Source: UBA1672 sp964352375 (GTDB lineage Bacteria > Pseudomonadota > Alphaproteobacteria > Micavibrionales > Micavibrionaceae). Taken from it: a stretch of DNA of 64,000 nt. Positions 51,470 to 59,769 of this stretch are shown here, piece after piece. Position 1 is the first letter of the stretch. Every line of letters begins with the position of its first letter. The position numbers and the translations under genes were made by a program. Under the pieces are notes generated by a model. The model was not told the DNA's origin. It was given only the letters and a program-made list of their open reading frames with translations, and ran no database searches. The DNA lies in the NCBI GenBank assembly GCA_964352375.1, contig CAYGSA010000002.1:1-64000 (forward strand), written 5' to 3'.

Positions 51470-52747
51470 ATGACTGCTATTATTAATATTCACGCACGCG
51501 AAATTTTGGACAGCCGAGGTAATCCCACAGTTGAGGTTGATGTTCAGCTTGAGACAGGCGCAAAGGGCCGCGCAGCTGTTCCCTCTGGTGCATCCACGGG
51601 TGTTCATGAGGCGGTTGAGCTTCGTGATGGTGATAAGGCACGTTATTTGGGTAAGGGCGTTCAGAAGGCTGTTGAATTTGTAAACACCGAGATCTGGGAA
51701 AACCTTATCGGCATGGACGCGGAAGATCAGCTGGCTATTGATGAAGCGATGATTGCCCTTGATGGTACAGAGAATAAAGGCCGCCTCGGCGCGAACGCTA
51801 TTCTTGGTGTGTCCCTTGCGGTTGCGAAAGCGATGGCAGATGAGCTTGAAATGCCGCTTTATCGTTATGTGGGCGGTACGTTTGCGCATACGTTGCCAAC
51901 GCCGATGATGAATATTATTAATGGCGGCGCGCATGCGGACAATCCTGTCGATATCCAAGAGTTCATGATTATGCCTGTGTCTGCTCCGAATTTTGCAGAA
52001 GCTTTGCGTATGGGCGCGGAAGTGTTTCATGCACTTAAGAAAGAGCTGAGCAATGCAGGATACAATACAAATGTTGGTGATGAAGGCGGGTTTGCGCCTG
52101 CAGTTAAATCATCGGATGAGGCGCTTGGGTTCATTATGAAGTCCATTGAAGCGGCTGGTTATAAGCCGACTGAGGATATCACGGTTGCGCTCGATTCAGC
52201 TTCGACTGAATTTTATAAAGATGGCAAGTATCACCTAGAGGGTGAAGGTAAGGTTTTATCTTCTGATGAGATGGTTGCGTATTACGAAGACCTTTGTGCG
52301 CGTTATCCTATTGTTTCTATTGAAGACGGCTTGGCTGAAGATGATTGGGCCGGTTGGACAGCGTTAACAAAGGCACTTGGTGACAAGGTTCAGCTTGTTG
52401 GTGATGATCTTTATGTTACGAATGCAAAGCGCCTGAAGCGGGGCATTGAAGAAAAAGCAGGGAACGCGGTTCTGGTTAAGGTTAATCAGATTGGAACATT
52501 GTCTGAGACGCTGGAGACGATTGAAATGGCAAAGAAGGCAGGATTTGGAATTGTTCTTTCGCATCGCTCTGGTGAGACGGAAGATTCGACAATTGCTGAT
52601 TTGGCAGTTGCTACGAATGCGGGGCAGATCAAGACAGGCTCGCTTTCGCGTTCAGACCGCATTGCGAAATATAACCAGCTCCTTCGGATTGAAGAAGAGC
52701 TTGCGGAGACTGCGCGTTATGAGGGTAACAAGTTTTATCGCGCATAA
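51470..52747 (+). CDS. eno: Enolase
   Basis: Converts 2-phosphoglycerate to phosphoenolpyruvate. From the ATG at 51470 it has 425 aa, the normal length. Seen are IHAREILDSRGNPTVEVDV, VPSGASTGVHEA, GGAHADNPVDIQEFMIMP, NVGDEGGFAP, SIEDGLAEDDW with the metal ligands, VKVNQIGTLSET with the catalytic Lys, and SHRSGETEDSTIADLAVA. A TTG start 11 codons upstream lies in the hairpin loop and has no ribosome-binding site. PEP from this enzyme feeds KdsA and, via pyruvate, the PDH complex downstream. Confidence 0.97.
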   Translation: MTAIINIHAREILDSRGNPTVEVDVQLETGAKGRAAVPSGASTGVHEAVELRDGDKARYLGKGVQKAVEFVNTEIWENLIGMDAEDQLAIDEAMIALDGTENKGRLGANAILGVSLAVAKAMADELEMPLYRYVGGTFAHTLPTPMMNIINGGAHADNPVDIQEFMIMPVSAPNFAEALRMGAEVFHALKKELSNAGYNTNVGDEGGFAPAVKSSDEALGFIMKSIEAAGYKPTEDITVALDSASTEFYKDGKYHLEGEGKVLSSDEMVAYYEDLCARYPIVSIEDGLAEDDWAGWTALTKALGDKVQLVGDDLYVTNAKRLKRGIEEKAGNAVLVKVNQIGTLSETLETIEMAKKAGFGIVLSHRSGETEDSTIADLAVATNAGQIKTGSLSRSDRIAKYNQLLRIEEELAETARYEGNKFYRA

Positions 52748-52764
52748 AAAATAGAGCGCATGAA

Positions 52765-53304
52765 ATGAACCACGAACAGCGGTCTTATGAGAAAGCAAAA
52801 TTATACTTTCTTGTGGCTGCTTTTCTTATTGCTTTGCCCGCGCTTTCAAATTTTTACTCTGGCTATACGGGCAAGTTTCTAATCGCCAGTGATGGGCTTA
52901 AGGGTGACCCTTATTTTTCTGAGACGGTTATTTATGTCTATGAGCATTCTTTGTGGGGCGCAAAGGGGTTAATTCTGAATAAGCCCATGGAACAAAAAGA
53001 TAGGGCGTTTTATGGTGGTCCAGTCAAGAAGGAAGAGCTGGAAGCTTTCCTTATCAATAAGCCCTCTTTGGTTCATCGTTGGAAAGTTCAGCCCTTAACT
53101 GTGCAGCCTTACTTAAAATCATGTTTTGTTATGCCGTATTATAAGGGTATCTCTGCGTGGGACGTTCTTCAGCTTGAAGGTGAAGTGCGCAATAAGTTGT
53201 GGATAGTTAAGACGTGTGATGCAGGCGTTGTTCTGAGGCTTGATCATTCGCAAATGCACGAGGCTCTGTCGAGTTCAGATTCTAGGGGAATTTGTGAAAA
53301 ATAA
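52765..53304 (+). CDS. YqgE/AlgH-family protein with N-terminal membrane anchor
   Basis: 179-aa protein. The body matches the YqgE/AlgH (DUF179) fold: GKFLIASDGLKGDPYFSETVIYVYEH, WGAKGLILNKPM, RAFYGGPVKKEEL and AWDVLQLEGEVRNKLWIV. The function of the family is not established. Most members are soluble and start directly at the first strand. Here about 33 residues precede it, with a hydrophobic helix at about 13-32 (LYFLVAAFLIALPALSNFY), so it is membrane-anchored or exported. It lies 17 bases after eno. About 115 bases without a gene follow. Confidence 0.85.
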   Translation: MNHEQRSYEKAKLYFLVAAFLIALPALSNFYSGYTGKFLIASDGLKGDPYFSETVIYVYEHSLWGAKGLILNKPMEQKDRAFYGGPVKKEELEAFLINKPSLVHRWKVQPLTVQPYLKSCFVMPYYKGISAWDVLQLEGEVRNKLWIVKTCDAGVVLRLDHSQMHEALSSSDSRGICEK

Positions 53305-53419
53305 AAAAGTGAGTTATTAGAGTCACTTAGGGGGGTGTTCTTTTTTTGTTCACCTTAAGTAATTGATTCATAAGCATTTTTTAGTTGCACTCATGATTCG
53401 TATATGATTCTATAGCGAT

Positions 53420-53740
53420 ATGAAGATGTCAACTAATATGCAATGCTTTATCCACAAGAACCTTGTTTTCGTAGCAGGGCTGATTTTGTGTGTGTATTTT
53501 TCGTTTCACATTGCCTATGGTCAACGTAGCTATTCGCAACTTAATAGCTTAACGCAAATCTCATCTTCTCAAAAAATAGAGATTTCCACATTAAAAAGTG
53601 AAAAAAAATCACTCGAGAAGAAAGTTTCTATGATGCGTTCTGAAACGCTTTCTGTTGATCTGGCGGAAGAGCAAATCCGTAAGTACTTGGGATATCATCA
53701 TAAAGATGAGTTGATTGTTCTTAGTCAAGAGATGCGATAA
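53420..53740 (+). CDS. ftsB: FtsB/DivIC-like septum formation protein
   Basis: 106-aa bitopic membrane protein: short cytoplasmic N-terminus, one transmembrane helix (about residues 14-33, LVFVAGLILCVYFSFHIAYG), then a Ser/Lys-rich coiled coil (about 35-75). The C-terminal segment DLAEEQIRKYLGYHHKDELIVL has the FtsB/DivIC ending (RxxLGYxxxxExv). It probably links FtsL and FtsQ in the divisome. The place between eno and pdhA is the usual one for ftsB in alphaproteobacteria. The start is uncertain: ATGs at 53420, 53426 and 53438 are close together and no good Shine-Dalgarno is seen. Confidence 0.85.
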   Translation: MKMSTNMQCFIHKNLVFVAGLILCVYFSFHIAYGQRSYSQLNSLTQISSSQKIEISTLKSEKKSLEKKVSMMRSETLSVDLAEEQIRKYLGYHHKDELIVLSQEMR

Positions 53741-53860
53741 TCAATTTTATCGTTAGATTACAATATGTTGCGCCGCACAAAAGCATATATTCCTCTGGTC
53801 AAAAGCCTATAAATCGTTTAGTAATTTCTTGTTTTATTCTGCAAAGAAAAGGATGCACAC

Positions 53861-54871
53861 GTGGCTGCAAAGAAGTCGAAATCAAAAGCTAAGAAATCTA
53901 ATGTCTCGCCGGAGCCTTCCGTTGATGAGTTGAAAGCGCTATATCGTGAGATGTTGCTTATTCGCCGTTTTGAAGAAAAAGCTGGTCAGCTATACGGTAT
54001 GGGTTTGATTGGTGGCTTTTGTCACCTTTACATTGGGCAGGAAGCTGTTGTGACGGGGATTAGCTCTGTGCAGGAGCCGCAGGACACGGTTGTTACATCC
54101 TATCGTGATCATGCCCATATGCTGGCGTGTGGTATGGATGCGAAGGGTATTATGGCGGAATTGACTGGGCGGATTGATGGATACTCGCGCGGCAAGGGCG
54201 GGTCTATGCATATGTTCAGCCTTGAGAAAAACTTTTTTGGTGGGCACGGGATTGTTGGTGCGAGCACAGCCATTGGCACAGGGCTTGGTTTTGCGCATAA
54301 GTATAAAGAGGATAACGGTGTGGCGGTTGCCTATATGGGTGATGGGGCATCGAACCAAGGGCAGGTTGCGGAATGTTATAATATGGCGGCGCTCTGGGAT
54401 TTACCGGTTTTGTTTGTGATTGAGAATAATCAGTACGGGATGGGCACGAGCGTTTCGCGCTCATCGGCGGGGCAATTGTACCGCCGCGGTGAGGGGTATG
54501 GGATTCCCGGTGAGCAGATCGATGGTATGGATGTGTTTGCGGTGCAAGCATCTGCGCGTCAAGCGCTTGACTATGTTCGCAGCGGCAATGGGCCGTATAT
54601 TCTTGAAATTATGACGTATCGCTATCGCGGGCACTCTATGTCTGACCCTGCGAAGTATCGCACGAAGGATGAGGTTAGCGGCATGAAAGGCGAGCGTGAT
54701 CCGATTACGCAGGTTAAGGATCTGTTGCAAAAAGCCGGTGTCGAAGAGGCCGAGGTTAAGGAAATTGATAAAGAGATTAAAGCCATTGTGAATGATGCGG
54801 CAACGTTTGCTCAGGAAAGCCCGGAGCCGCCGCCACATGATCTTTGGACAGATGTATTAGTGGAGGCTTAG
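53861..54871 (+). CDS. pdhA: Pyruvate dehydrogenase E1 component, alpha subunit
   Basis: Thiamine-diphosphate-dependent subunit of the PDH complex. The 336 aa begin with a Lys/Ser-rich tail, then LYREMLLIRRFEEKAGQLYG, GFCHLYIGQEAVVTG, YRDHAHMLACGM, GKGGSMHMFS, the ThDP motif GDGASNQGQVAE and the phosphorylation-loop region YRYRGHSMSDPAKYRTKDEV. The start is GTG at 53861 with AAAAGGA upstream. The 120-base gap before it probably carries the operon promoter, but no clear -35/-10 pair stands out. Confidence 0.96.
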   Translation: MAAKKSKSKAKKSNVSPEPSVDELKALYREMLLIRRFEEKAGQLYGMGLIGGFCHLYIGQEAVVTGISSVQEPQDTVVTSYRDHAHMLACGMDAKGIMAELTGRIDGYSRGKGGSMHMFSLEKNFFGGHGIVGASTAIGTGLGFAHKYKEDNGVAVAYMGDGASNQGQVAECYNMAALWDLPVLFVIENNQYGMGTSVSRSSAGQLYRRGEGYGIPGEQIDGMDVFAVQASARQALDYVRSGNGPYILEIMTYRYRGHSMSDPAKYRTKDEVSGMKGERDPITQVKDLLQKAGVEEAEVKEIDKEIKAIVNDAATFAQESPEPPPHDLWTDVLVEA

Positions 54872-54873
54872 TA

Positions 54874-55101
54874 GTGAAGGGCTTTTTTTCGAAAAATAAT
54901 ATAATTTCTCTGGTAATAGCTGCATTTCTGTCTGTTGTAACCTTTTTTGTTCTTTTGTTTTTAACGCTTAACTTAAATGATAGTTATTTATTGTTTTTCT
55001 TTGGTCAACATGAAGGTCTTATCCTTGGTCTTTTATGTGGTGTTTTTGCACTAATAGTAATTAAGGTTCGTAAATCTAGAGAGGGTAATGATGCCAACTA
55101 A
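54874..55101 (+). CDS. Small two-helix membrane protein inside the PDH operon
   Basis: 75-aa protein of unknown function. The start is the GTG at 54874, two bases after pdhA, with GGAGG at 54862-54866 at ideal spacing. It has two strongly hydrophobic helices (about residues 9-30 and 38-60, LISLVIAAF... and EGLILGLLCGVFALIVI) and a basic C-terminal tail (KVRKSREGN). Its last 11 bases overlap pdhB, so translation is coupled to both neighbours. The fold resembles LapA-like or DUF1049-like small membrane proteins, but I cannot assign it. Confidence 0.75.
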   Translation: MKGFFSKNNIISLVIAAFLSVVTFFVLLFLTLNLNDSYLLFFFGQHEGLILGLLCGVFALIVIKVRKSREGNDAN

Positions 55102-56518
55102 TATTTTAATGCCGGCGCTTTCGCCGACGATGACAGAGGGTAATTTGGCCAAGTGGCTGAAGGCTGAAGGCGACAGTGTCGAGGCAGGCGACGTTATTGC
55201 GGAAATTGAAACAGATAAAGCAACAATGGAAGTTGAGGCGGTTGATGAGGGCGTTATTGGTAAAATTTTGATTTCCGAGGGGACCGAGGGCGTTGCCGTG
55301 AACACGCCGATTGCTGTGCTTTTGGAGGAGGGTGAGAGCAATGACAATATTGAAGATGTTGCTTCTGCTCCTGCGTCTAGCGAACCTCAGGTTGATGCAG
55401 TAGAAAGCACTCCAAACGTTCAGCATGATGTTGATCAACCCGCAGGTGCGGATGTTGAAAACCGCGATATTTTATATTCTCAGGGCGTTGTTATTGAATC
55501 GCCACCATTCGATGAAGCGAAATTCTTTGAAGACACCGTTGAGCAGACTGTGCGTGTTGCTTTGCGTGATGCGATGGCAGAGGAAATGCGTGCGGATGAA
55601 CGCGTTTATCTTATGGGCGAGGAAGTTGCCGAGTACCAGGGGGCTTATAAGGTTTCCGAAGGATTGCTTGATGAGTTTGGCCCGAAACGTGTAATTGATA
55701 CCCCGATTACGGAGCATGGATTTGCTGGTATTGCGGTGGGTTCAGCGATGAATGGGCTTAAGCCGATTGTCGAGTTTATGACGTGGAATTTTGGGATGCA
55801 GGCGATTGACCATGTGATTAACTCTGCGGGTAAGACGCTTTATATGGCAGGGGGTAAGCTTGGGTGTCCGATTGTGTTCCGCGGGCCGAACGGCGCTGCG
55901 TCACGCGTTGGCGCGCAGCATTCGCAGTGTTACGCATCGTGGTATGCGCATGTTCCGGGATTAAAGGTGCTTTCGCCTTGGTCGGCGGCGGATGCGAAGG
56001 GTTTAATGAAGGCGGCAATTCGTGACCCGAACCCGATTATTTTTCTTGAGAATGAAATGCTTTACGGGCAGAGCTTTGATGTTCCTGTTTCTGAGGATTA
56101 CGAAATTCCGATTGGTCGCGCGAAAATTGAGCGTTCTGGTTCGGATGTCACGATTGTGGCGTATTCCATTATGGTTGGGAAATCTCTGGAGGCGGCTAAG
56201 AAACTGGCAGAGCAGGGGATTGATGCGGAAGTGATTAATTTACGGACTATTCGCCCGCTGGATCGTTATACGATTTTGGAGTCGGTGAAGAAGACGAACC
56301 GTATTGTGACGGCTGAGGAAAGCTGGCCTTTTGCGGGCATTGGTTCCGAGATCGCCGCGCTGGTTGGTGAGCATGCGTTTGATTATCTTGATGCACCATT
56401 AGCCCGCGTTTGCGCGAAGGATGTTCCGTTACCTTATGCGGCGAATTTAGAGGCGATGGCTTTGCCGCAAACGGATGATATTATCGCAGCAGCGAGAAAG
56501 GTGTGTTATGCCGATTAA
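55091..56518 (+). CDS. pdhB: Pyruvate dehydrogenase E1 component, beta subunit, with lipoyl domain
   Basis: 475-aa E1-beta with an N-terminal lipoyl domain, an arrangement typical of alphaproteobacteria. The lipoyl Lys is Lys43 in EIETDKATMEVEA. An Ala/Ser/Glu linker (about 80-140) follows, then the transketolase-like core with TVRVALRDAMAEEM, DTPITEHGFAGIAVGSAM, VFRGPNGAASRVGAQHSQ and the C-terminal domain with ESWPFAGIGSEIAAL. Two ATGs stand side by side; 55091 fits GAGGG at 55081-55085 better. It overlaps the small membrane gene before it and pdhC after it. Confidence 0.96.
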   Translation: MPTNILMPALSPTMTEGNLAKWLKAEGDSVEAGDVIAEIETDKATMEVEAVDEGVIGKILISEGTEGVAVNTPIAVLLEEGESNDNIEDVASAPASSEPQVDAVESTPNVQHDVDQPAGADVENRDILYSQGVVIESPPFDEAKFFEDTVEQTVRVALRDAMAEEMRADERVYLMGEEVAEYQGAYKVSEGLLDEFGPKRVIDTPITEHGFAGIAVGSAMNGLKPIVEFMTWNFGMQAIDHVINSAGKTLYMAGGKLGCPIVFRGPNGAASRVGAQHSQCYASWYAHVPGLKVLSPWSAADAKGLMKAAIRDPNPIIFLENEMLYGQSFDVPVSEDYEIPIGRAKIERSGSDVTIVAYSIMVGKSLEAAKKLAEQGIDAEVINLRTIRPLDRYTILESVKKTNRIVTAEESWPFAGIGSEIAALVGEHAFDYLDAPLARVCAKDVPLPYAANLEAMALPQTDDIIAAARKVCYAD

Positions 56519-57776
56519 TATTACAATGCCTGCCCTTTCCCCGACTATGACGGATGGGACACTTGCGAAATGGTTGAAATCAGAAGGTGACGCCGTTGAA
56601 TCCGGTGATGTGATTGCCGAGATTGAAACGGATAAAGCCACGATGGAAGTCGAGGCTGTTGATGAGGGGATTATTGGAAAGATCCTTGTGGAAGCAGGAA
56701 CGAAGAATGTTCCTGTGAACGATGTTATCGCGGTTTTACTTGAAGAGGGTGAGAGCGCAGATGACATTGGTGATGTTTCTTCTGCGCCTGCGGCTAAGCC
56801 TGAAAAGAAGGCTGAGGTTAAAGCCGAAAAAGATTCTTCGACTGCGCGTTCTGTTGAACGCTCCGATCAGAATGACATAAAAAAGGGCGATCGTGTTTTT
56901 GCATCGCCACTTGCGAAGCGTATTGCGGCGGATAAGGGCATTGATCTTTCAAATGTTAAAGGCTCTGGCCCGCGCGGGCGGATTGTTAAATCCGATGTTG
57001 AGAATACGCAGGCTTCTACTCCTCCTAAAGCTTCTACGATGAATCAGGCGCAGAGTATTCCTGTCGATGCGAAACTTAATGTTTACGGGATGGCTTACAC
57101 GGAAATTCCGAATAACAATATTCGTAAAGTTGTGGCGAAACGTTTGTCTGAGTCTAAGCAAGAGGTTCCGCATTTCTATCTTACTGTTGAATGTGCTTTG
57201 GACAATTTGCTTGCTGCGCGTAAAGAGATGAATGATGCGGCGAATGGTGAGTTTAAGCTGTCTGTGAATGATTTTATTATTAAGGCTTCTGCGATGGCGC
57301 TTAAGGCTTATCCGGCGGCGAATGTGTCATGGACAGATGATGCGATCCATCAATATTTGAATGCGGATATTTCTGTGGCAGTTTCCACGCCAACGGGGTT
57401 GATTACACCAATTATCAAGACCGCGGAGCAAAAGGGTCTTGTTGGCATATCATCCGAGATGAAAGACCTTGCGGGGCGTGCACGTGAAGGGAAATTGAAG
57501 CCCGAGGAGTTTCAGGGCGGTTCTTTCTCTATTTCAAATCTTGGGATGTTCGGTGTTAAGGAATTTGCGGCGATTGTTAACCCGCCGCAGGGCTGTATTC
57601 TTGCGATTGGCGCAGGGGAGCAACGCCCCGTTGTTGTGAATGGCGAGATTCAGATTAAAACGATTATGAATTGTACGCTCTCTGTTGATCATCGTTCTGT
57701 TGATGGTGCGGTTGGTGCGGAATTCTTACAATATTTTAAACGTTACATCGAGAATCCAGTTAGTATGTTGCTTTAA
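56508..57776 (+). CDS. pdhC: Dihydrolipoamide acetyltransferase (PDH E2)
   Basis: Core of the PDH complex, transferring acetyl groups to CoA. The 422 aa hold one lipoyl domain (Lys43 in EIETDKATMEVEA) and a linker. The peripheral-subunit-binding domain (about 127-160, FASPLAKRIAADKGIDL with GSGPRGRIVKSDV) comes next, then the catalytic domain with FSISNLGMFGVKEF and His395/Asp399 in SVDHRSVDGAV. The start at 56508 has GAGAAAGG upstream and lies in the last codons of pdhB. Its lipoyl domain is almost identical in protein sequence to that of PdhB. Confidence 0.97.
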   Translation: MPINITMPALSPTMTDGTLAKWLKSEGDAVESGDVIAEIETDKATMEVEAVDEGIIGKILVEAGTKNVPVNDVIAVLLEEGESADDIGDVSSAPAAKPEKKAEVKAEKDSSTARSVERSDQNDIKKGDRVFASPLAKRIAADKGIDLSNVKGSGPRGRIVKSDVENTQASTPPKASTMNQAQSIPVDAKLNVYGMAYTEIPNNNIRKVVAKRLSESKQEVPHFYLTVECALDNLLAARKEMNDAANGEFKLSVNDFIIKASAMALKAYPAANVSWTDDAIHQYLNADISVAVSTPTGLITPIIKTAEQKGLVGISSEMKDLAGRAREGKLKPEEFQGGSFSISNLGMFGVKEFAAIVNPPQGCILAIGAGEQRPVVVNGEIQIKTIMNCTLSVDHRSVDGAVGAEFLQYFKRYIENPVSMLL

Positions 57777-57789
57777 GAAAGGCTGTTAA

Positions 57790-58323
57790 ATGATTGATCG
57801 TAAACCGATTGTTGGTGTTATGGGGTCTCATGAAAATGAGTGGGAAGAATATTCTGACCCTGTTGGAGATTTGTTGGCGCGCAAGGGCTATAATTTGCTT
57901 ACGGGCGCGGGTGCGGGCGTAATGACATGCGTGGCGCGATCTTTTACTATGGTTGAGGAGCGCAAAGGTGTCTCTGTCGGTATTTTGCCTGCTGTTGATT
58001 ATAAGGGGCAAAAGCTTGATGAGGAAGAGTATCCTAATCCTTACATTGAAATTCCAATGATTACGCCCCTGAGCATGAAGGCACAGAGTGATGCGATGCC
58101 TTTTAGTCGTAATTTGACCAATGTGATGACAAGCCAAGCGCTTATTATTCTGCCGGGTTCTCATGGTACACGGAACGAAGTTTCTTTGGCGCTTATGTAT
58201 AATAAGCCTCTCGTGATGTTTGGGCCTGACGGGGCATTTGACAAATTCCCTGAAGATCCGCTTCGCGCTGATAATATTTCACATGTTGAGCAATTTTTAG
58301 ATGATGTTTTCGGGGATGCATAA
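57790..58323 (+). CDS. LOG/SLOG-fold nucleotide-binding protein inside the PDH operon
   Basis: 177-aa Rossmann-like protein of the LOG/SLOG (TIGR00725, lysine-decarboxylase-like) superfamily. Seen are IVGVMGSHENEWEEYSDPVGD, the glycine-rich LLTGAGAGVMTCVARSF, SRNLTNVMTSQALIILPGSHGTRNEVSLAL and an acidic C-terminus. PGSHGTRNE corresponds to the PGGxGTxxE signature of LOG phosphoribohydrolases, with Ser-His in place of Gly-x. The substrate is unknown. It lies 13 bases after pdhC and three before lpd, so it is part of the PDH transcript. Confidence 0.85.
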   Translation: MIDRKPIVGVMGSHENEWEEYSDPVGDLLARKGYNLLTGAGAGVMTCVARSFTMVEERKGVSVGILPAVDYKGQKLDEEEYPNPYIEIPMITPLSMKAQSDAMPFSRNLTNVMTSQALIILPGSHGTRNEVSLALMYNKPLVMFGPDGAFDKFPEDPLRADNISHVEQFLDDVFGDA

Positions 58324-58326
58324 ATT

Positions 58327-59712
58327 ATGAGTGATAAAAATTTCGATGTGATTGTAATGGGCGGTGGCCCGGGCGGGTATGTTGCAGCGATCCGCGCGGC
58401 GCAGCTTGGGATGAAGGCCGCGGTGATTGAGGCAAACCATCTGGGGGGTATTTGTTTGAATTGGGGGTGTATTCCGACAAAAGCTTTGCTGCGTTCGAGT
58501 GAGCTTTATCATCTTATGCAGCATGCTGATGACTTTGGTATTTCTGTTAAAGGCCTGGATTTTGATCTTGAAAAAGTCGTCAAGCGCTCTCGCGGGGTTG
58601 CGTCACAATTATCTGGCGGGATTGCGCATCTTTTGAAAAAGAATAAAGTTAAGGTTTTTGACGGTTTTGGCAAGCTTGAGGGGAGCGGTAAAGTTTCCGT
58701 TGGAAAAGATATTTTGTCGGCGAAGCATATCATCGTTGCGACTGGGGCGCGGGCGCGTGTTCTTCCGGGGCTGGAGCCTGATGGCAAGCTCGTTTGGACA
58801 TATAAAGAAGCGATGGTTCCTGAGAAAATGCCGAAAAAGCTTTTGGTTGTTGGCTCTGGCGCGATTGGTATTGAGTTTGCGAGCTTTTATCGCTCTATGG
58901 GAGCAGAGGTCACTGTTGTTGAAGTTATGGATCGTGTGCTTCCTGTTGAAGATGAAGAAATTTCCGCGATGGCGCTTAAGGCGTTTGAGAAGCAGGGCAT
59001 GAAAATTATGACGGGCGCGACGGTTAAGGCGCTGGATAAGTCCAAGAGCAGCGTAACAGCGACGATTGAGACGAAGAAGGGGACGGAAAAGCTGACGGTT
59101 GATAACGTTATTATGGCGGTTGGGATTGTTGGCAATATTGAAAATATTGGCCTTGAGAAAACGAAAGTTAAGACGACCCGCGGTCATATTGAAACGAACC
59201 AATTGATGGAAACCGCCGAGAAGGGCGTCTATGCGATTGGCGATGTGACCGGTGCGCCGTGGCTTGCGCATAAGGCATCCCATGAGGGGATTATCTGCAT
59301 TGAGAAGATCGCAGGCCTTAAAGATGTTCATCCGATGAATAAATCCAATATTCCGGGCTGTACCTATTGTCATCCGCAGGTGGCGAGTGTTGGCTTAACG
59401 GAGAAGGCCGCGAAAGAGGCTGGGCATAAGATTAAGGTTGGGCGTTTCCCGTTTATGGGGAATGGTAAAGCGATTGCTCTGGGTGAGCCTGAGGGGATGG
59501 TTAAGACGATTTTTGATGAAAAAACGGGTGAGCTTCTTGGAGCGCATATGATTGGCGCCGAAGTGACAGAGATGATCCAAGGTTATGTGGTTGGCAAGAC
59601 TGCGGAGCTTGTTGAAGCTGACTTTATGCATACAATTTTCCCGCATCCGACACTCTCCGAGATGATGCATGAGAGCGTTCTTGACGCGTATGGTAAGGTG
59701 ATTCATTTCTAG
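58327..59712 (+). CDS. lpdA: Dihydrolipoyl dehydrogenase (E3)
   Basis: FAD enzyme that reoxidises dihydrolipoyl groups and makes NADH. The 461 aa begin with the FAD motif VIVMGGGPGGYVAA. The redox disulfide is Cys43-Cys48 in GGICLNWGCIPTKAL. The NAD motif is VVGSGAIGIEFASFYRSMG, the second FAD motif is VYAIGDVTGAPWLAHKAS, and the C-terminal catalytic His/Glu block is HTIFPHPTLSEMMHESV. It closes the PDH gene set. NADH made here is the substrate of complex I encoded at the start of the window. Confidence 0.97.
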   Translation: MSDKNFDVIVMGGGPGGYVAAIRAAQLGMKAAVIEANHLGGICLNWGCIPTKALLRSSELYHLMQHADDFGISVKGLDFDLEKVVKRSRGVASQLSGGIAHLLKKNKVKVFDGFGKLEGSGKVSVGKDILSAKHIIVATGARARVLPGLEPDGKLVWTYKEAMVPEKMPKKLLVVGSGAIGIEFASFYRSMGAEVTVVEVMDRVLPVEDEEISAMALKAFEKQGMKIMTGATVKALDKSKSSVTATIETKKGTEKLTVDNVIMAVGIVGNIENIGLEKTKVKTTRGHIETNQLMETAEKGVYAIGDVTGAPWLAHKASHEGIICIEKIAGLKDVHPMNKSNIPGCTYCHPQVASVGLTEKAAKEAGHKIKVGRFPFMGNGKAIALGEPEGMVKTIFDEKTGELLGAHMIGAEVTEMIQGYVVGKTAELVEADFMHTIFPHPTLSEMMHESVLDAYGKVIHF

Positions 59713-59769
59713 TAAATCTGTACTTTCACTGGCGCTTAACGTATATTCTTCCCTGAATATGGAGATTTC

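Noticed and set aside
53305..53419. AAGTGA...TCACTT hairpin followed by a G-run and T-run after the YqgE-like gene
   Set aside because: The T-run does not follow the stem directly and the stem is only six pairs, so I do not call it a terminator.
58609..59373. 254-codon minus-strand open frame opposite lpdA
   Set aside because: Same kind of antisense shadow, low-complexity Asn/Arg/His composition, no domain.
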